A stretch of DNA of 64,000 bases from Cryptoclostridium sp964637365. Lineage in GTDB: Bacteria; Bacillota; Dehalobacteriia; UBA7702. Below the pieces are notes generated by a model. That model saw only the letters and a program-made list of their open reading frames with translations. It ran no database searches and was not told where the DNA came from. The stretch spans positions 38,149 through 102,148 of the forward strand of contig CAZWWH010000003.1 in assembly GCA_964637365.1 (NCBI GenBank). Reading direction: 5' to 3'. The translations under genes and the position numbers were made by a program. Positions 41,764 to 51,297 of this stretch are shown here, piece by piece. How positions within the stretch are numbered: position 1 is the first letter of the stretch; each line of letters begins with the position of its first letter.

Positions 41764-42411
41764 TTAGGAGAGCATTTTTAAGAGCAGTTTATGCAGCTCT
41801 TCCATGGTTGATACCAGATGGTTGGGTCGGGCTTCTTTTACTTTATCCGCAGCGTCTGCGCCCCAGGTCACACCAATGGTGGCACAGCCCGCGCCTTTAC
41901 CGGACAAAATATCATAAGGGGAATCCCCCACCATTACGGCATTCTTCGGCTCCGTGCCGGAGATTTCCAATGCCTTCTCCACAGGGCCGGGATGGGGTTT
42001 GTGGAATTCTGTATCCTCATTGGCTACGATAAAATCAAACAAATCCTGAGCCTGAAGCTTTTTTAGGTTTTGCAAAAGACTGTCCCGCCGCTTGGAAGTA
42101 ACGATACCTATGATGATTCCTCTCGCCCGCAGGGCTTCAATCATCTCCAAGACCCCGGGGAAAAAATTTACCAACTGACCGCCAATGGCGGGAAACTCAT
42201 CCAAATATATATTAACAAACTCGGCAGTCCGTGCCTCCCCCACCAGGGGCGGCGCCATGTTTACCAGGGGTTTTCCAATTAGGGACTGGGCCAATTCCAT
42301 GGAAAAATCCACCTTCATCCTCTGTTTGGTGGCTTCCAAGGTGGCTAAAATTCCCGGAATGGTGTTGCCTATGGTGCCGTCAAAGTCAAAAAAAACAGCT
42401 CTATTTATCAT
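41764..42411 (-). CDS. HAD-family phosphatase (phosphoglycolate phosphatase-like)
   Basis: 215 residues with HAD motifs: 'FFDFDGTIGNT' (nucleophile Asp), 'GIVTSKRRDSL' (motif II), and 'VMVGDSPYDILSGKGAGCATIGVTWG' (motif IV). Beta-phosphoglucomutase/phosphoglycolate-phosphatase subgroup; substrate unknown. Overlaps the larC stop by four bases, so it is part of the larE-larC unit. Confidence 0.9.
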   Translation of the reverse strand: MINRAVFFDFDGTIGNTIPGILATLEATKQRMKVDFSMELAQSLIGKPLVNMAPPLVGEARTAEFVNIYLDEFPAIGGQLVNFFPGVLEMIEALRARGIIIGIVTSKRRDSLLQNLKKLQAQDLFDFIVANEDTEFHKPHPGPVEKALEISGTEPKNAVMVGDSPYDILSGKGAGCATIGVTWGADAADKVKEARPNHLVSTMEELHKLLLKMLS

Positions 42412-43571
42412 AACTGAGTTCTCTCCTTATAATAGTAAGTTACCGCCTCATTCACTTCGGATAACGAAAGGTTTCGTTCCTCAGCAATGGCCTTCAAATC
42501 TTCGAACTCCGCTTTCCAGCGTTTTACACCATAGCCTTGGGATTCCTTCAAACGAACGGTCCCAAAAGGCATTTCTTCCTTGCGGATGACGCGATCCATC
42601 ACAAAGCGTTCCTCTCTTCGGCACAGCATTCCAATGGTGGTACTATGGAGAAAGATAGCGTTTCTCACTGCTTCCAGTTTCGCCTCCTCCGTCAGTACGG
42701 TAATACGCTGGCCGCAGCGTCCTTTTTTCATCTGTACCGCCGTGATATACATATCCAGCGCTCCCGCCTCGTAAACCTTGTCCCAGAGATAGCCAATTTC
42801 TTGCCCTGTCATGTCATCGACGGTGGCTTCCAACTGAATTACGTGAATAGGAGAGCTTTGGGTCGTACCGATAATCACGCGAAGCATATTGGGGCGGTTC
42901 AACTCTCTTGTGCCACCGCCCAACCCCACGGAGGAAACAGTCATCGGCGGAATGGCGTCAAAGGTGGCATAATGCCCCTTTAAAAGAGCGATTCCCGTGG
43001 GTGTCACGGTTTCCTTCGTCTCCTCACAGCCAAAAACCGATACTCCCAACAACAAATGGTTCAAGGCCGGGGCAGGATGGGGCATGGTGCCATGACAGCC
43101 TTCCATTAGTCCTTGCCCCAGAGGTAAGGGCGAGGCATAAACCCTTTCGATTTTCATGGCATAAAGCAGCCAGGTCACCGCAGTGATGTCCAGAATGGTA
43201 TCGTCGGCCCCTACCTCATGAAAGTGAACCTCCTCCAAGGGAATGCCGTGGGCTTTGCTTTCGGCTTCACCTAGCAGTTGAAATACTTCTAAAATCCTCT
43301 CCTTGACCACTTGGGGCAAATCCCCTCCTTGGATGATTTCCCGAATATGGCTCAAATGGCGATGGGGTTGGTGGCTGTCAATGAGAAAATTAATGTGATT
43401 GGCACGAAACTCCCCTTTTTTTATCTCCCCGCGCTGCCATTTCCAGGGCTTCAACGGCAAGGAGCGCAAAGCTTTTAACAGCGGTTTTTCCAAATCCGTG
43501 GCATCCAAAAGCGATGAAACCATCATATCGCCGCTGATGCCGCCGACACAGTCAAAATAGACGATATTCAC
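42408..43571 (-). CDS. larC: Nickel-pincer cofactor biosynthesis protein LarC (CTP-dependent nickel insertase)
   Basis: 387 residues. 'YFDCVGGISGDMMVSSLLDA', 'EEVHFHEVGADDTILDITAVTWLL' and 'TPTGIALLKG' identify LarC, which inserts nickel into the pyridinium dithiocarboxylate cofactor. In lactobacilli it is made by a programmed frameshift (LarC1/LarC2); here it is one continuous frame. Start overlaps the larE stop by four bases. LarB and LarA are not in the window. Confidence 0.93.
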   Translation of the reverse strand: MNIVYFDCVGGISGDMMVSSLLDATDLEKPLLKALRSLPLKPWKWQRGEIKKGEFRANHINFLIDSHQPHRHLSHIREIIQGGDLPQVVKERILEVFQLLGEAESKAHGIPLEEVHFHEVGADDTILDITAVTWLLYAMKIERVYASPLPLGQGLMEGCHGTMPHPAPALNHLLLGVSVFGCEETKETVTPTGIALLKGHYATFDAIPPMTVSSVGLGGGTRELNRPNMLRVIIGTTQSSPIHVIQLEATVDDMTGQEIGYLWDKVYEAGALDMYITAVQMKKGRCGQRITVLTEEAKLEAVRNAIFLHSTTIGMLCRREERFVMDRVIRKEEMPFGTVRLKESQGYGVKRWKAEFEDLKAIAEERNLSLSEVNEAVTYYYKERTQL

Positions 43572-44425
43572 CGTGATATATCTTCCTTTCTATCAAAACT
43601 TCCGCTGGCATATGGCGCCAAATCCAGCGTTACTTCGGTAAAGCCAAGACGCCTTAAAGCGGTTCGTATTGCCTGCCGCTGTTCTAATACCGCGGCCATT
43701 TCTTCTTCAGTCACTTCAATGCGGGCCTTATTCGGACCTGCCCAACGCAGTCGAACGTCCCTTTCGCATATCCCGCGTAAAAATTCTTCGCCCTGTCCAA
43801 TGGAGGTAATCATTTCCCCTGTAATCGCATCTGTCATATGGTAGGGGAATCGCGTCAATAAACAGGGGGAGGAGGGTTTCTGCCAATTATTTAAGCCCCA
43901 TCTCTTTGCCAATATGCGAACATTTGTTTTGCACAATCCTGCATTTTGCAGCGGACTGGCAATCCCTGCTTCCTTTGCGGCCACAGAGCCGGGGCGGTAT
44001 TGATCCTTATCGTCGAGATTGCTGCCATCTAGCACGATGGAGCATCCATGCTCCGCCCCGATCTCCATAATTTTGCGGAGCATAGCAGTTTTACAATGAT
44101 AACAGCGATCTTTGTCATTTCGTGCCACCGGTGGCAGCGTCAACACGTCAATTTCCGCCACAATAAGGGAGCATCCCAAAAAATCCGCAATGCTCCGGGC
44201 CTCTTCAACTTCCCGCTGTGGCACGGCCTCGTTTTTTATCATGACGGCAAGACACTGTTTGCCATGAATCTTTGCTGTGGCAGCCAAAACCAAGGTGCTA
44301 TCAATCCCTGCGGAGAATGCCACCGCAGGATTTCGATAACGTGCGACCTCTGTCAAAAGTTTTTGTTCCAAAAATGGGAGCATTTTATCATGCTCCGTCG
44401 AATTTTCGTTATAATTATAATTCAT
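43568..44425 (-). CDS. larE: ATP-dependent sacrificial sulfur transferase LarE
   Basis: 285 residues. PP-loop 'AVAFSAGIDSTLVLAA' (SAGIDS in place of the usual SGGVDS), 'NDKDRCYHCKTAML', 'VLDGSNLDDKDQYRPG' and 'PSSPCLLTRFPY', the last containing the position of the sacrificial cysteine that donates sulfur to the nickel-pincer cofactor precursor. Adjacent to larC. An upstream aminotransferase gene on the same strand is 54 bases away. Confidence 0.92.
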   Translation of the reverse strand: MNYNYNENSTEHDKMLPFLEQKLLTEVARYRNPAVAFSAGIDSTLVLAATAKIHGKQCLAVMIKNEAVPQREVEEARSIADFLGCSLIVAEIDVLTLPPVARNDKDRCYHCKTAMLRKIMEIGAEHGCSIVLDGSNLDDKDQYRPGSVAAKEAGIASPLQNAGLCKTNVRILAKRWGLNNWQKPSSPCLLTRFPYHMTDAITGEMITSIGQGEEFLRGICERDVRLRWAGPNKARIEVTEEEMAAVLEQRQAIRTALRRLGFTEVTLDLAPYASGSFDRKEDISR

Positions 44426-44479
44426 GATAATGAGAAAGGCACCCCAAAAGAGTTCCTTGATATTCCTTTTTAATGTTAT

Positions 44480-45634
44480 TTATTTTGCCAGTAAGGCTTC
44501 TTCCATCGCCCGAACGCCTTTTCCCAGCTCAATATCGGCGCCCAGGGATTTCAAAGCAACTTCCAAGCCGCTGAGGGCGGCAATCAAATCCATATCCTGG
44601 ACCGCTCCAAGATGCCCCACACGGAAGGTAGTACCCGCAAACTTCCCTTGACCACCGGCAATGATGATGTTGTATTTATCCAACAGTAATTTCCGTAAGG
44701 CTGTGGGGTCGATGCCTTCGGGACACTTCACGGCAGTTACCGCAGGTGAGGCAATGGCGTCATCCTCCACCAACAGTTCCAAGCCCATGGCTCGGAGACC
44801 GGTACGAACCAGATCTCTGTGGCGGTAGTGGTTTTTCACCACGGCGTCGATACCAACCTTATCAAAATAGTTCAGAGCCTCTTCCACCGCGTAAAACACG
44901 GAAATGGCGGGGGTAAAGGGAGTCTGGCCCTTTTCCAGCCACCTGCGGGCTTCCATCAGGTTAAAATAAAATTTATGGTTGGTGCAAACAGCGGCTTTTT
45001 CCATAGCCCGTTCATTGGCAGCGATAAAGGCCAAGCCAGGAGGGGCCATAAAGGCCTTTTGAGAACCGGCAATGGCAACGTCTATGCCCCAACCGTCCAT
45101 ATCAAATTCCGCAGCGCCCAAACCACTGACAGTGTCCACAATCAAAAGGGCAGGGTGGCCTTTTCTGGCTTCGGATACCGCCTGAATGGGGTTAACAATG
45201 GCGGTAGAGGTTTCGTTATGCTGGCACAAAATGGCTTTGATTTCATGATTCACGTCCTTGGCCAGCCGTTCTTCGATGACCTTGGGATCAATGGCGTTGC
45301 CCCAGCCAAAGTCGATGAATTCCACATCAGCGTCGTACTGTTCGGCAATTTTTTTGAAGCGCTCACCAAAGTTACCAATGGAGGCCACGATGACTTTTTC
45401 TCCGGGATTGACGAAATTCACCACAGCGGCTTCCAAGCCTCCGGTTCCCGAAGAGGTCAGGGTAAACACTTCCCCCTTCGTTTGAAAAACGGTTTTTACT
45501 TTTCTGGTGATGGTTTCCAAAATCTCTTTAAAAGCCGGGCCACGATGGTTGACCATAGGCGCCGACATGGCACGCAATACATTATTTGGGACATTGGTGG
45601 GTCCCGGCAATAAGAAGTATTCCTGTAATTTCAT
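44480..45634 (-). CDS. Alanine-glyoxylate / serine-pyruvate aminotransferase family protein
   Basis: 384 residues, class V PLP enzyme. 'LLPGPTNVPNNVLRAMSAPMVNHRGPAF' at the start, 'TLTSSGTGGLEAAVVNFVNPGEKV', and the PLP lysine in 'VAIAGSQKAFMAPPGLAFI'. Members transaminate serine, alanine or phosphonates with glyoxylate or pyruvate; which applies is not decidable. First gene of the aminotransferase-larE-larC-HAD group, preceded by ACGGAGG and a consensus promoter. Confidence 0.92.
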   Translation of the reverse strand: MKLQEYFLLPGPTNVPNNVLRAMSAPMVNHRGPAFKEILETITRKVKTVFQTKGEVFTLTSSGTGGLEAAVVNFVNPGEKVIVASIGNFGERFKKIAEQYDADVEFIDFGWGNAIDPKVIEERLAKDVNHEIKAILCQHNETSTAIVNPIQAVSEARKGHPALLIVDTVSGLGAAEFDMDGWGIDVAIAGSQKAFMAPPGLAFIAANERAMEKAAVCTNHKFYFNLMEARRWLEKGQTPFTPAISVFYAVEEALNYFDKVGIDAVVKNHYRHRDLVRTGLRAMGLELLVEDDAIASPAVTAVKCPEGIDPTALRKLLLDKYNIIIAGGQGKFAGTTFRVGHLGAVQDMDLIAALSGLEVALKSLGADIELGKGVRAMEEALLAK

Positions 45635-45685
45635 CTGAATCCTCCGTAAGAAGATATAATTCTTATTCTATAATTCCTATCATAT

Positions 45686-45714
45686 ATCATACTCTTTTCC
45701 TGTGAAAGTGACAA
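45686..45714 (-). promoter_or_regulatory. Promoter of the aminotransferase-lar group
   Basis: Minus strand TTGTCA (45714-45709), 17 bases, TATGAT (45691-45686). Confidence 0.7.
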
Positions 45715-45817
45715 TAGAAAATATCGAGGGAATTCGAAATTTTTTTCTTTTTTTGTAAGAGAGTAGGGAAAACGTATATTTATTCGTTAATTTTTGACCA
45801 TGATCCATAGAGGTTGG

Positions 45818-45846
45818 TTGATTTTGACGACAATATTTGTTATAAT
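45818..45846 (+). promoter_or_regulatory. azlCD promoter
   Basis: TTGATT, 17 bases, TATAAT, about 60 bases before the azlC start. Confidence 0.65.
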
Positions 45847-45904
45847 TTAAAATTGCAAATAAAAATTATGACGATGATGTCAAACTAGGAAGGAAAGAAA
45901 CAAG

Positions 45905-46621
45905 TTGTCCACTGCAAAAACGTTCAAAGCCGCGTTTCCTCATACCATTCCGGTTCTGTTAGGCTATATCTTCATGGGAATGGCCTTTGGCATTTTGTTG
46001 AGCAGCAAAGGCTATTCTTTTTTTTGGGCTTTTTTCATGGCGCTCACCATCTTCGCAGGTACCGGCCAGTTTGTGGCCATTCAGATGCTTGTGCCAGGCT
46101 TTGGTCTTATCAACGCCGTGGTAATGGAGCTAATGGTCAACGCCCGTCATATTTTCTACGGATTGTCCCTCTTGGACAAGTTCAAAAACATGGGCTGGAA
46201 AAAGCTCTATATGATGTTCGCTCTCACCGATGAAACATATTCCCTGCTCTGCTCCGCCAAACCCCCCGAAGGCATCAGTGAGAAAAAATTCAATTTCCTC
46301 ATTGCCATTTTGGACCACAGCTATTGGATCATCGGTTGTACCCTCGGCGCCATGGTGGGCTCTCTCTTTAAATTCAACACCACCGGCATTGATTTCGTCA
46401 TGACAGCTCTGTTTATTGTCATTACTCTGGATCAATGGAAGGAAACCAAGTGTCATATTCCCGCCATTATCGGCCTTTTGGCAGCCATTGTCTGCCTTCT
46501 GATTTTTGGACCTGACAGCTTTCTCATCCCAGCCCTGCTGGTAATCTTGGCTTCCTTGACTTTGGGCCGCTCCATGATTGAAAAACGCACCGATGAAGGG
46601 AAGGAGGGCGAGCAATGCTGA
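45905..46621 (+). CDS. azlC: AzlC-family branched-chain amino acid exporter, large subunit
   Basis: 238 residues, hydrophobic. 'FPHTIPVLLGYIFMGMAFGILLSS' and 'GTGQFVAIQMLVPGFGLINAVVMELMVNARHIFYGLSL' are AzlC (YgaZ) signatures. With AzlD it exports branched-chain amino acids or related compounds. Start is TTG, after AGGAAGGAAAG. Overlaps azlD by seven bases. Confidence 0.92.
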   Translation: MSTAKTFKAAFPHTIPVLLGYIFMGMAFGILLSSKGYSFFWAFFMALTIFAGTGQFVAIQMLVPGFGLINAVVMELMVNARHIFYGLSLLDKFKNMGWKKLYMMFALTDETYSLLCSAKPPEGISEKKFNFLIAILDHSYWIIGCTLGAMVGSLFKFNTTGIDFVMTALFIVITLDQWKETKCHIPAIIGLLAAIVCLLIFGPDSFLIPALLVILASLTLGRSMIEKRTDEGKEGEQC

Positions 46622-46941
46622 ACAATACGGAAATGCTCATCTTTGTCCTGGCCATCGCCGCCACGGTATTCCTTACCCGGGCCATTCCTTTTCTGCTCTT
46701 TGGGGGACGCACCACTCCTCCCTATATCATGTATCTGGGCAAGGTACTGCCCTACGCGATTATTGCTCTTTTGGTGGTCTACTGTCTGCAAAATACCACG
46801 GTCCTATCCTATCCTTATGGCATTCCCGAAGCCATCGCCGTGGCCGCTGTGGTTCTCGTCCACCTCTGGAAGCGAAATAATCTCCTGAGCATTGCCGGCG
46901 GAACGGTACTGTATATGCTCCTGGTTCAGCTTGTGTTTTAA
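46615..46941 (+). CDS. azlD: AzlD-family branched-chain amino acid exporter, small subunit
   Basis: 108 residues with three to four transmembrane helices. 'AIAATVFLTRAIPFLLFGG' and 'YLGKVLPYAIIALLVVYCL' match AzlD/YgaH. Translationally coupled to azlC. Confidence 0.92.
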   Translation: MLNNTEMLIFVLAIAATVFLTRAIPFLLFGGRTTPPYIMYLGKVLPYAIIALLVVYCLQNTTVLSYPYGIPEAIAVAAVVLVHLWKRNNLLSIAGGTVLYMLLVQLVF

Positions 46942-47000
46942 CGGAACCTATCATATTCGCTCCCCACAAAATGGAAACCCTCAAACATCATCATACAATG

Positions 47001-47037
47001 AATCCCACGAAGCCAAGGAATGGTTCGTGGGATTTTT
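47001..47037 (+). terminator. azlCD terminator
   Basis: AATCCCACGAA...TTCGTGGGATTTTT, an 11-bp stem with a T-run. Confidence 0.88.
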
Positions 47038-47039
47038 AT

Positions 47040-47297
47040 GTCTTTGAATCGCTTCAGCAGGGCCGTGTGACTTACTTCCAACAATATCGGCGGGGGGATC
47101 AGGAGGGCATAGAACAAGGAAAAGCCCAAGGCGAAAGCACGGCACCGCTTTTCCTTCAGGTAACTTTGGCGGGGTTTTTCTCACCGCTTAGGGCCAGGCA
47201 ATGGAAAAGAGTTAGGCCCGCCGTGTACCAAAATATACATAAGGGTCTGACGCTTTTTTGTTAACAACGCCATCAGCGGCGAAAGAAACCCCAGGTT
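47040..47297. other. Intergenic stretch with a hairpin and a shared 19-bp motif
   Basis: No gene supported. ATAGAACAAGGAAAAGCCC near 47107 recurs exactly near 53776. Here it begins a hairpin AAGGAAAAGC...GCTTTTCCTT. In one frame the motif reads IEQGKA, like the C-terminal end of PD-(D/E)XK (Rpn-type) transposases, so both could be decayed element ends. Confidence 0.4.
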
Positions 47298-48005
47298 TTA
47301 AAGAGGGGACTTGGCCGGCTTCCCCACCCTCCTCGGATATTTTTCTTCCGTGGGCGCTGTTTTTTTGATGATGTAAATGGTGCGTTCTCCTTGGCCTAAA
47401 AGGTCGTAGTGATGTTCCACCGTGATTTCGCCGTGGAGCGCCGCCAGGGCACCGTCGGCGCTGTCCTCTTCGGCTTTGCCCTTTAAGGGGAGGAAGGCGC
47501 CGCCTACCTTCAAAAGGGGCAGAGCATATTCCAACAACACCGGCAGAGCGGCCACGGCCCGGGCTGTGGCGTAATCGTATCGCTCCCGATGGTTCTCTTC
47601 GCGGCCTGCTTCCTCAGCCCGGCAGCAAAGAACGGAGATTTCCTCAAGGCCCAATTCCCCGGCAGCGCTTTTCAGGAATTTGCAGCGTTTTTCCAGGGAA
47701 TCCATGAGGGTAATGCGGAGGTCGGGACGGAATATTTTCAAGACCAGACCCGGAAACCCTGCGCCGCTGCCGATGTCAATAAGGGCGGCGTTTTCCGCCA
47801 CTTCGCCGTATTTTAACAGACAAAGGGAGTCGGCAAAGTGCTTGACGGCGATATCCTCATCGTCAGTAATGGCGGTAAGGTTCATCTTTTCATTTTCCCG
47901 CAGCAAAATGACCTTGTATTCCTCGGCCAAGGAAAGCTGTTCTTCCGTAAAGGCGATATCCAGACGGGTCAGGGCATCTTTGAGATAATGACAAAATCGG
48001 CTCAT
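47298..48005 (-). CDS. rsmG: 16S rRNA m7G527 methyltransferase RsmG
   Basis: 235 residues. SAM-binding 'AALIDIGSGAGFPGLVLKIFRPDL' and 'YDYATARAVAALPVLLEYALPLLK' are typical GidB/RsmG. It methylates G527 of 16S rRNA. Its ATG overlaps the mnmG stop (ATGA). Last gene of the mnmE-mnmG-rsmG operon near the origin. Confidence 0.96.
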   Translation of the reverse strand: MSRFCHYLKDALTRLDIAFTEEQLSLAEEYKVILLRENEKMNLTAITDDEDIAVKHFADSLCLLKYGEVAENAALIDIGSGAGFPGLVLKIFRPDLRITLMDSLEKRCKFLKSAAGELGLEEISVLCCRAEEAGREENHRERYDYATARAVAALPVLLEYALPLLKVGGAFLPLKGKAEEDSADGALAALHGEITVEHHYDLLGQGERTIYIIKKTAPTEEKYPRRVGKPAKSPL

Positions 48006-49915
48006 TCCTCACGCTCCTTTTGGGCTTTGCGGCGGTGGAATTCCTCCAGATAGACCAAAAGCACACCAATGTCCGCCGGAGATACCCCGGAAATGCGGGA
48101 GGCTTGCCCCACGCTGAAAGGACGCAGCTTTTTCATCTTTTCCCTGGCCTCCAGGCGCAGACCCTTGATGTCGTCATAATCAATGGCATCGGGAATCAGC
48201 TTTCCCTCTCCCTTGTTAAAACGGTTCACCTGTTCCCGCTGTTTTTTCAAATAGCCCTCGTACTTTGTTTCCAGCTCCGCCTGGCGAAGGGATTCCTCGT
48301 CCCAACGGCCCTCTTGACCGTCGAGCCTGATCAGACGGATAATGTCAATCTCGGGACGTTTCAGCAGCTCTGCGCCGCTGACAGTGCCGTTCATGGCAGA
48401 GGAACCGATTTCCTCCAGGTAGGCGCTGACGTCATCGTCACTGCCTTGGAACCGGGATTCCTCCAGCCATTGATTCACTTCGCCAATGGCGTCTACTTTC
48501 TCGTTGAAAACACGCCACCGTTCATCGGTCACAAGACCGATTTCGCGTCCCTTTTCCGTCAACCGCAGGTCGGCGTTGTCGTTCCGCAAAAGCAGACGGT
48601 ATTCGGCCCTGGAGGTGAACAGGCGGTAAGGCTCGTTGGTGCCCTTCATCACCAGGTCGTCGATGAGAACTCCCAAATAACCGTCAGAACGGCGGAGAAT
48701 AAAGGGTTCCTGCTCCTTGATTTTCAAGGCGGCGTTGATGCCCGCCATCAAGCCCTGGCCCGCGGCTTCCTCGTAACCCGAAGTACCGTTGATTTGTCCA
48801 GCGCCGTAAAGTCCCTGGATATCACGATATTCCAACGTGGGCTTGAGCTGGGTGGGAACGATGCCGTCATATTCAATGGCGTAAGCGGGGCGCATGATTT
48901 CCACATGCTCCAGCCCGGCAATGGTGCGGAGAAATTTTTCCTGCACCGACATGGGCAACCCCGTGGACATCCCCTGAACGTAAATCTCATTGGTGTGAAG
49001 TCCCTCTGGCTCCAAAAAGAGCTGGTGTGCGTCACGGTCGGCAAAGCGCACCACCTTATCCTCAATGGAGGGGCAGTAACGGGCGCCGACGCCTTCAATG
49101 ATGCCACTGTACATGGGCGCCAAATGGAGATTTTCCCGAATAATGTCATGGGTGGTGGGGTTGGTGTAGGTCAGGTGGCAGGGCACCATGGGGCGGTCAA
49201 AGGTCTTGGTCATATAGGAAAAGGCCAGCTTTTGGCTGCTGCCATTCTGCACCGTGGTCTTGGAAAAGTCAATGCTTCGCTTGTCCACACGGGCGGGGGT
49301 TCCTGTTTTAAAGCGGAAAAGCTCCAACCCTAAATCCTTTAAGGAACCGGAGAGAGCCGCCGCCGTAGGCTGATTATTGGGACCGGCAGGAGTCAGCAGA
49401 TCCCCTAAAATGGTGCGGCTTCTGAGATAGGTGCCGGTGGTGAGGATTACAGCCTTGGCGCCGAACACCGCCCCGGTATTGCAGCGCAGGCCTTTGACCC
49501 TTGTGCCCTCCATGAGGATTTCCTCTGCCGCCGCCTGCTTCACGTCAAGATTTTCCTGGCATTCCACAGTGTAGGTCATGGTCTCCTGATACAGGCGCTT
49601 GTCAGCTTGGGCCCGCAACGCCTGAACGGCAGGGCCTTTGGAGGTATTGAGGAGACGAATTTGAATTTGCGTCTTGTCGATGTTAATGCCCATCTGGCCG
49701 CCAAGAGCGTCGATTTCACGGACGAGATGACCCTTGGCCGGGCCGCCCACCGAAGGATTACAGGGCATCAAAGCAATATGGTCGAGACTCAGCGACAAAA
49801 GCAGGGTTTTCATCCCCAGCCTTGCCGCCGCCAGCGACGCTTCTACGCCGCCGTGGCCGCCGCCAACCACGACGACGTCATAATTTCCAGCATGATATGT
49901 TTCCATTACATTCAC
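48002..49915 (-). CDS. mnmG: tRNA uridine-5-carboxymethylaminomethyl synthesis enzyme MnmG
   Basis: 637 residues. FAD-binding 'VVVVGGGHGGVEASLAAARLG' and 'MPCNPSVGGPAKGHLVREIDALGG' are definitive GidA/MnmG motifs. With MnmE it modifies U34 of several tRNAs. It lies eight bases downstream of mnmE. Confidence 0.97.
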   Translation of the reverse strand: MNVMETYHAGNYDVVVVGGGHGGVEASLAAARLGMKTLLLSLSLDHIALMPCNPSVGGPAKGHLVREIDALGGQMGINIDKTQIQIRLLNTSKGPAVQALRAQADKRLYQETMTYTVECQENLDVKQAAAEEILMEGTRVKGLRCNTGAVFGAKAVILTTGTYLRSRTILGDLLTPAGPNNQPTAAALSGSLKDLGLELFRFKTGTPARVDKRSIDFSKTTVQNGSSQKLAFSYMTKTFDRPMVPCHLTYTNPTTHDIIRENLHLAPMYSGIIEGVGARYCPSIEDKVVRFADRDAHQLFLEPEGLHTNEIYVQGMSTGLPMSVQEKFLRTIAGLEHVEIMRPAYAIEYDGIVPTQLKPTLEYRDIQGLYGAGQINGTSGYEEAAGQGLMAGINAALKIKEQEPFILRRSDGYLGVLIDDLVMKGTNEPYRLFTSRAEYRLLLRNDNADLRLTEKGREIGLVTDERWRVFNEKVDAIGEVNQWLEESRFQGSDDDVSAYLEEIGSSAMNGTVSGAELLKRPEIDIIRLIRLDGQEGRWDEESLRQAELETKYEGYLKKQREQVNRFNKGEGKLIPDAIDYDDIKGLRLEAREKMKKLRPFSVGQASRISGVSPADIGVLLVYLEEFHRRKAQKEREE

Positions 49916-49923
49916 TTACCTTT

Positions 49924-51297
49924 TTATTTTCCGATACAAAAATCCGAGAAAATGCGGTCGATGATTTCCGAGGAAATGCTCTCGCCGCTGATCTCTCCCA
50001 GGGCTTCCAAAGCCGAGCGCAGGTCGATGACTTGAAAATCCAGGGGCATGGCCATTTCCTGGGCCCGCAGCACCTCTTCCAGATGGTGCTTGGCTCGGAG
50101 GAACACTTCCTTATGGCGGAGGTTTCCCACCCATTCGCCGCTGTCGGCGGCAATTTCTCCCTGTAAAAACATTTCCCGCACCGCGTTGCCCAAGGCGTCG
50201 AGGTTCCATTGCTCACGGGCGGAAATCTCCAAACAGGGGAGGGGAGCCACGGCCTGTTTCAATGATTCCCGATGGTCTGAGGGGAGGTCGCATTTATTCA
50301 ACAGCGCGATGGTTTTTTTAGCGCCGATGACGTCTAAAATCTCTCGGTCCTCTTGGGAGAAAGCCTCGGTGCTGTCCAACACAAAAAGCACGAGATCCGC
50401 GTTTTTCACCGCCTCACGACTGCGGTCCACGCCGATTTTTTCCACCGGATCCAGGGTATCCCGAATCCCCGCCGTGTCCACCATCTTCAAAGGTACACCG
50501 TTTAAAACGGCGGTTTCCTCAATGGTATCCCGGGTGGTGCCGGGAATGTCGGTAACAATGGCGCGTTCCTCCGCCAGCAGGGCGTTGAGAAGGCTGGATT
50601 TTCCCACGTTGGTGCGGCCCAAAATCACGGTGCGCAGTCCCTCTTTATAAATACGACCCTCTTCGGCCTTTTTGATTTCACGGTCCAGGGCTTCCAGTAT
50701 AGGGCCGATGCGGTCATGGATGGTGGCGGCCACAGTGTCGTCAAGGCCGTCCTCAGGAAAATCAATGACAGCTTCCGTCTCGGCAATCAGGGTCAAAAGC
50801 TCTTCCCGCAGGGCCATAAACCGCTCTCCCTTTTGGCCCTCCAAACGGCGGAGGGAAAAGTCCAAATCACGGTCGCCCTGGGCCTCAATGGTTTCAATGA
50901 CGGCCTCAGCCTGGGACAAGTCAAGACGTCCCGACAAAAAAGCCCGCTTGGTGAATTCCCCCGGCCCCGCCATGGCAACACCCAGAGACATCAGCAGCTC
51001 CAAAATGCGGCGGGCAGCCACAAAGCCGCCGTGGCACTGGATTTCCGCCATTTGCTCTCTGGTGTAGGAGGCCTGCTCCTTCATGAGAGCCAAAAGCACT
51101 TCGTCATAGGTTTTTCCGCTATATTGAATATGGCCGTAGTGGAGACTGTATCCCGCCACGGTGTCCCAATCAAAAGGACGAAAGGGACAGAAAATTTTTT
51201 TCACCATGTCCCAAGCGCCGTCGCCGGACAACCGCACAATGGCAATGCCGCCCCGGCCCTCCGCTGTGGCCAGCGCCGCGATGAGTGGTTCATCCAT
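49924..51297 (-). CDS. mnmE: tRNA modification GTPase MnmE
   Basis: 457 residues. N-terminal folate-binding domain, helical domain, and a G domain with 'GRTNVGKSSLLNALLAEERAIVTDIPGTTRDTIEE', 'DTAGIRDT' and 'NKCD'. It ends in CIGK, the conserved C-terminal motif whose cysteine is needed for activity. First gene of the operon; AGAGG precedes the ATG. Confidence 0.97.
   Translation of the reverse strand: MDEPLIAALATAEGRGGIAIVRLSGDGAWDMVKKIFCPFRPFDWDTVAGYSLHYGHIQYSGKTYDEVLLALMKEQASYTREQMAEIQCHGGFVAARRILELLMSLGVAMAGPGEFTKRAFLSGRLDLSQAEAVIETIEAQGDRDLDFSLRRLEGQKGERFMALREELLTLIAETEAVIDFPEDGLDDTVAATIHDRIGPILEALDREIKKAEEGRIYKEGLRTVILGRTNVGKSSLLNALLAEERAIVTDIPGTTRDTIEETAVLNGVPLKMVDTAGIRDTLDPVEKIGVDRSREAVKNADLVLFVLDSTEAFSQEDREILDVIGAKKTIALLNKCDLPSDHRESLKQAVAPLPCLEISAREQWNLDALGNAVREMFLQGEIAADSGEWVGNLRHKEVFLRAKHHLEEVLRAQEMAMPLDFQVIDLRSALEALGEISGESISSEIIDRIFSDFCIGK

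Noticed and set aside
46971..47264. 97-residue plus-strand frame after azlD
   Set aside because: It runs through the azlCD terminator and has no start signal. Only its IEQGKA segment is noted.
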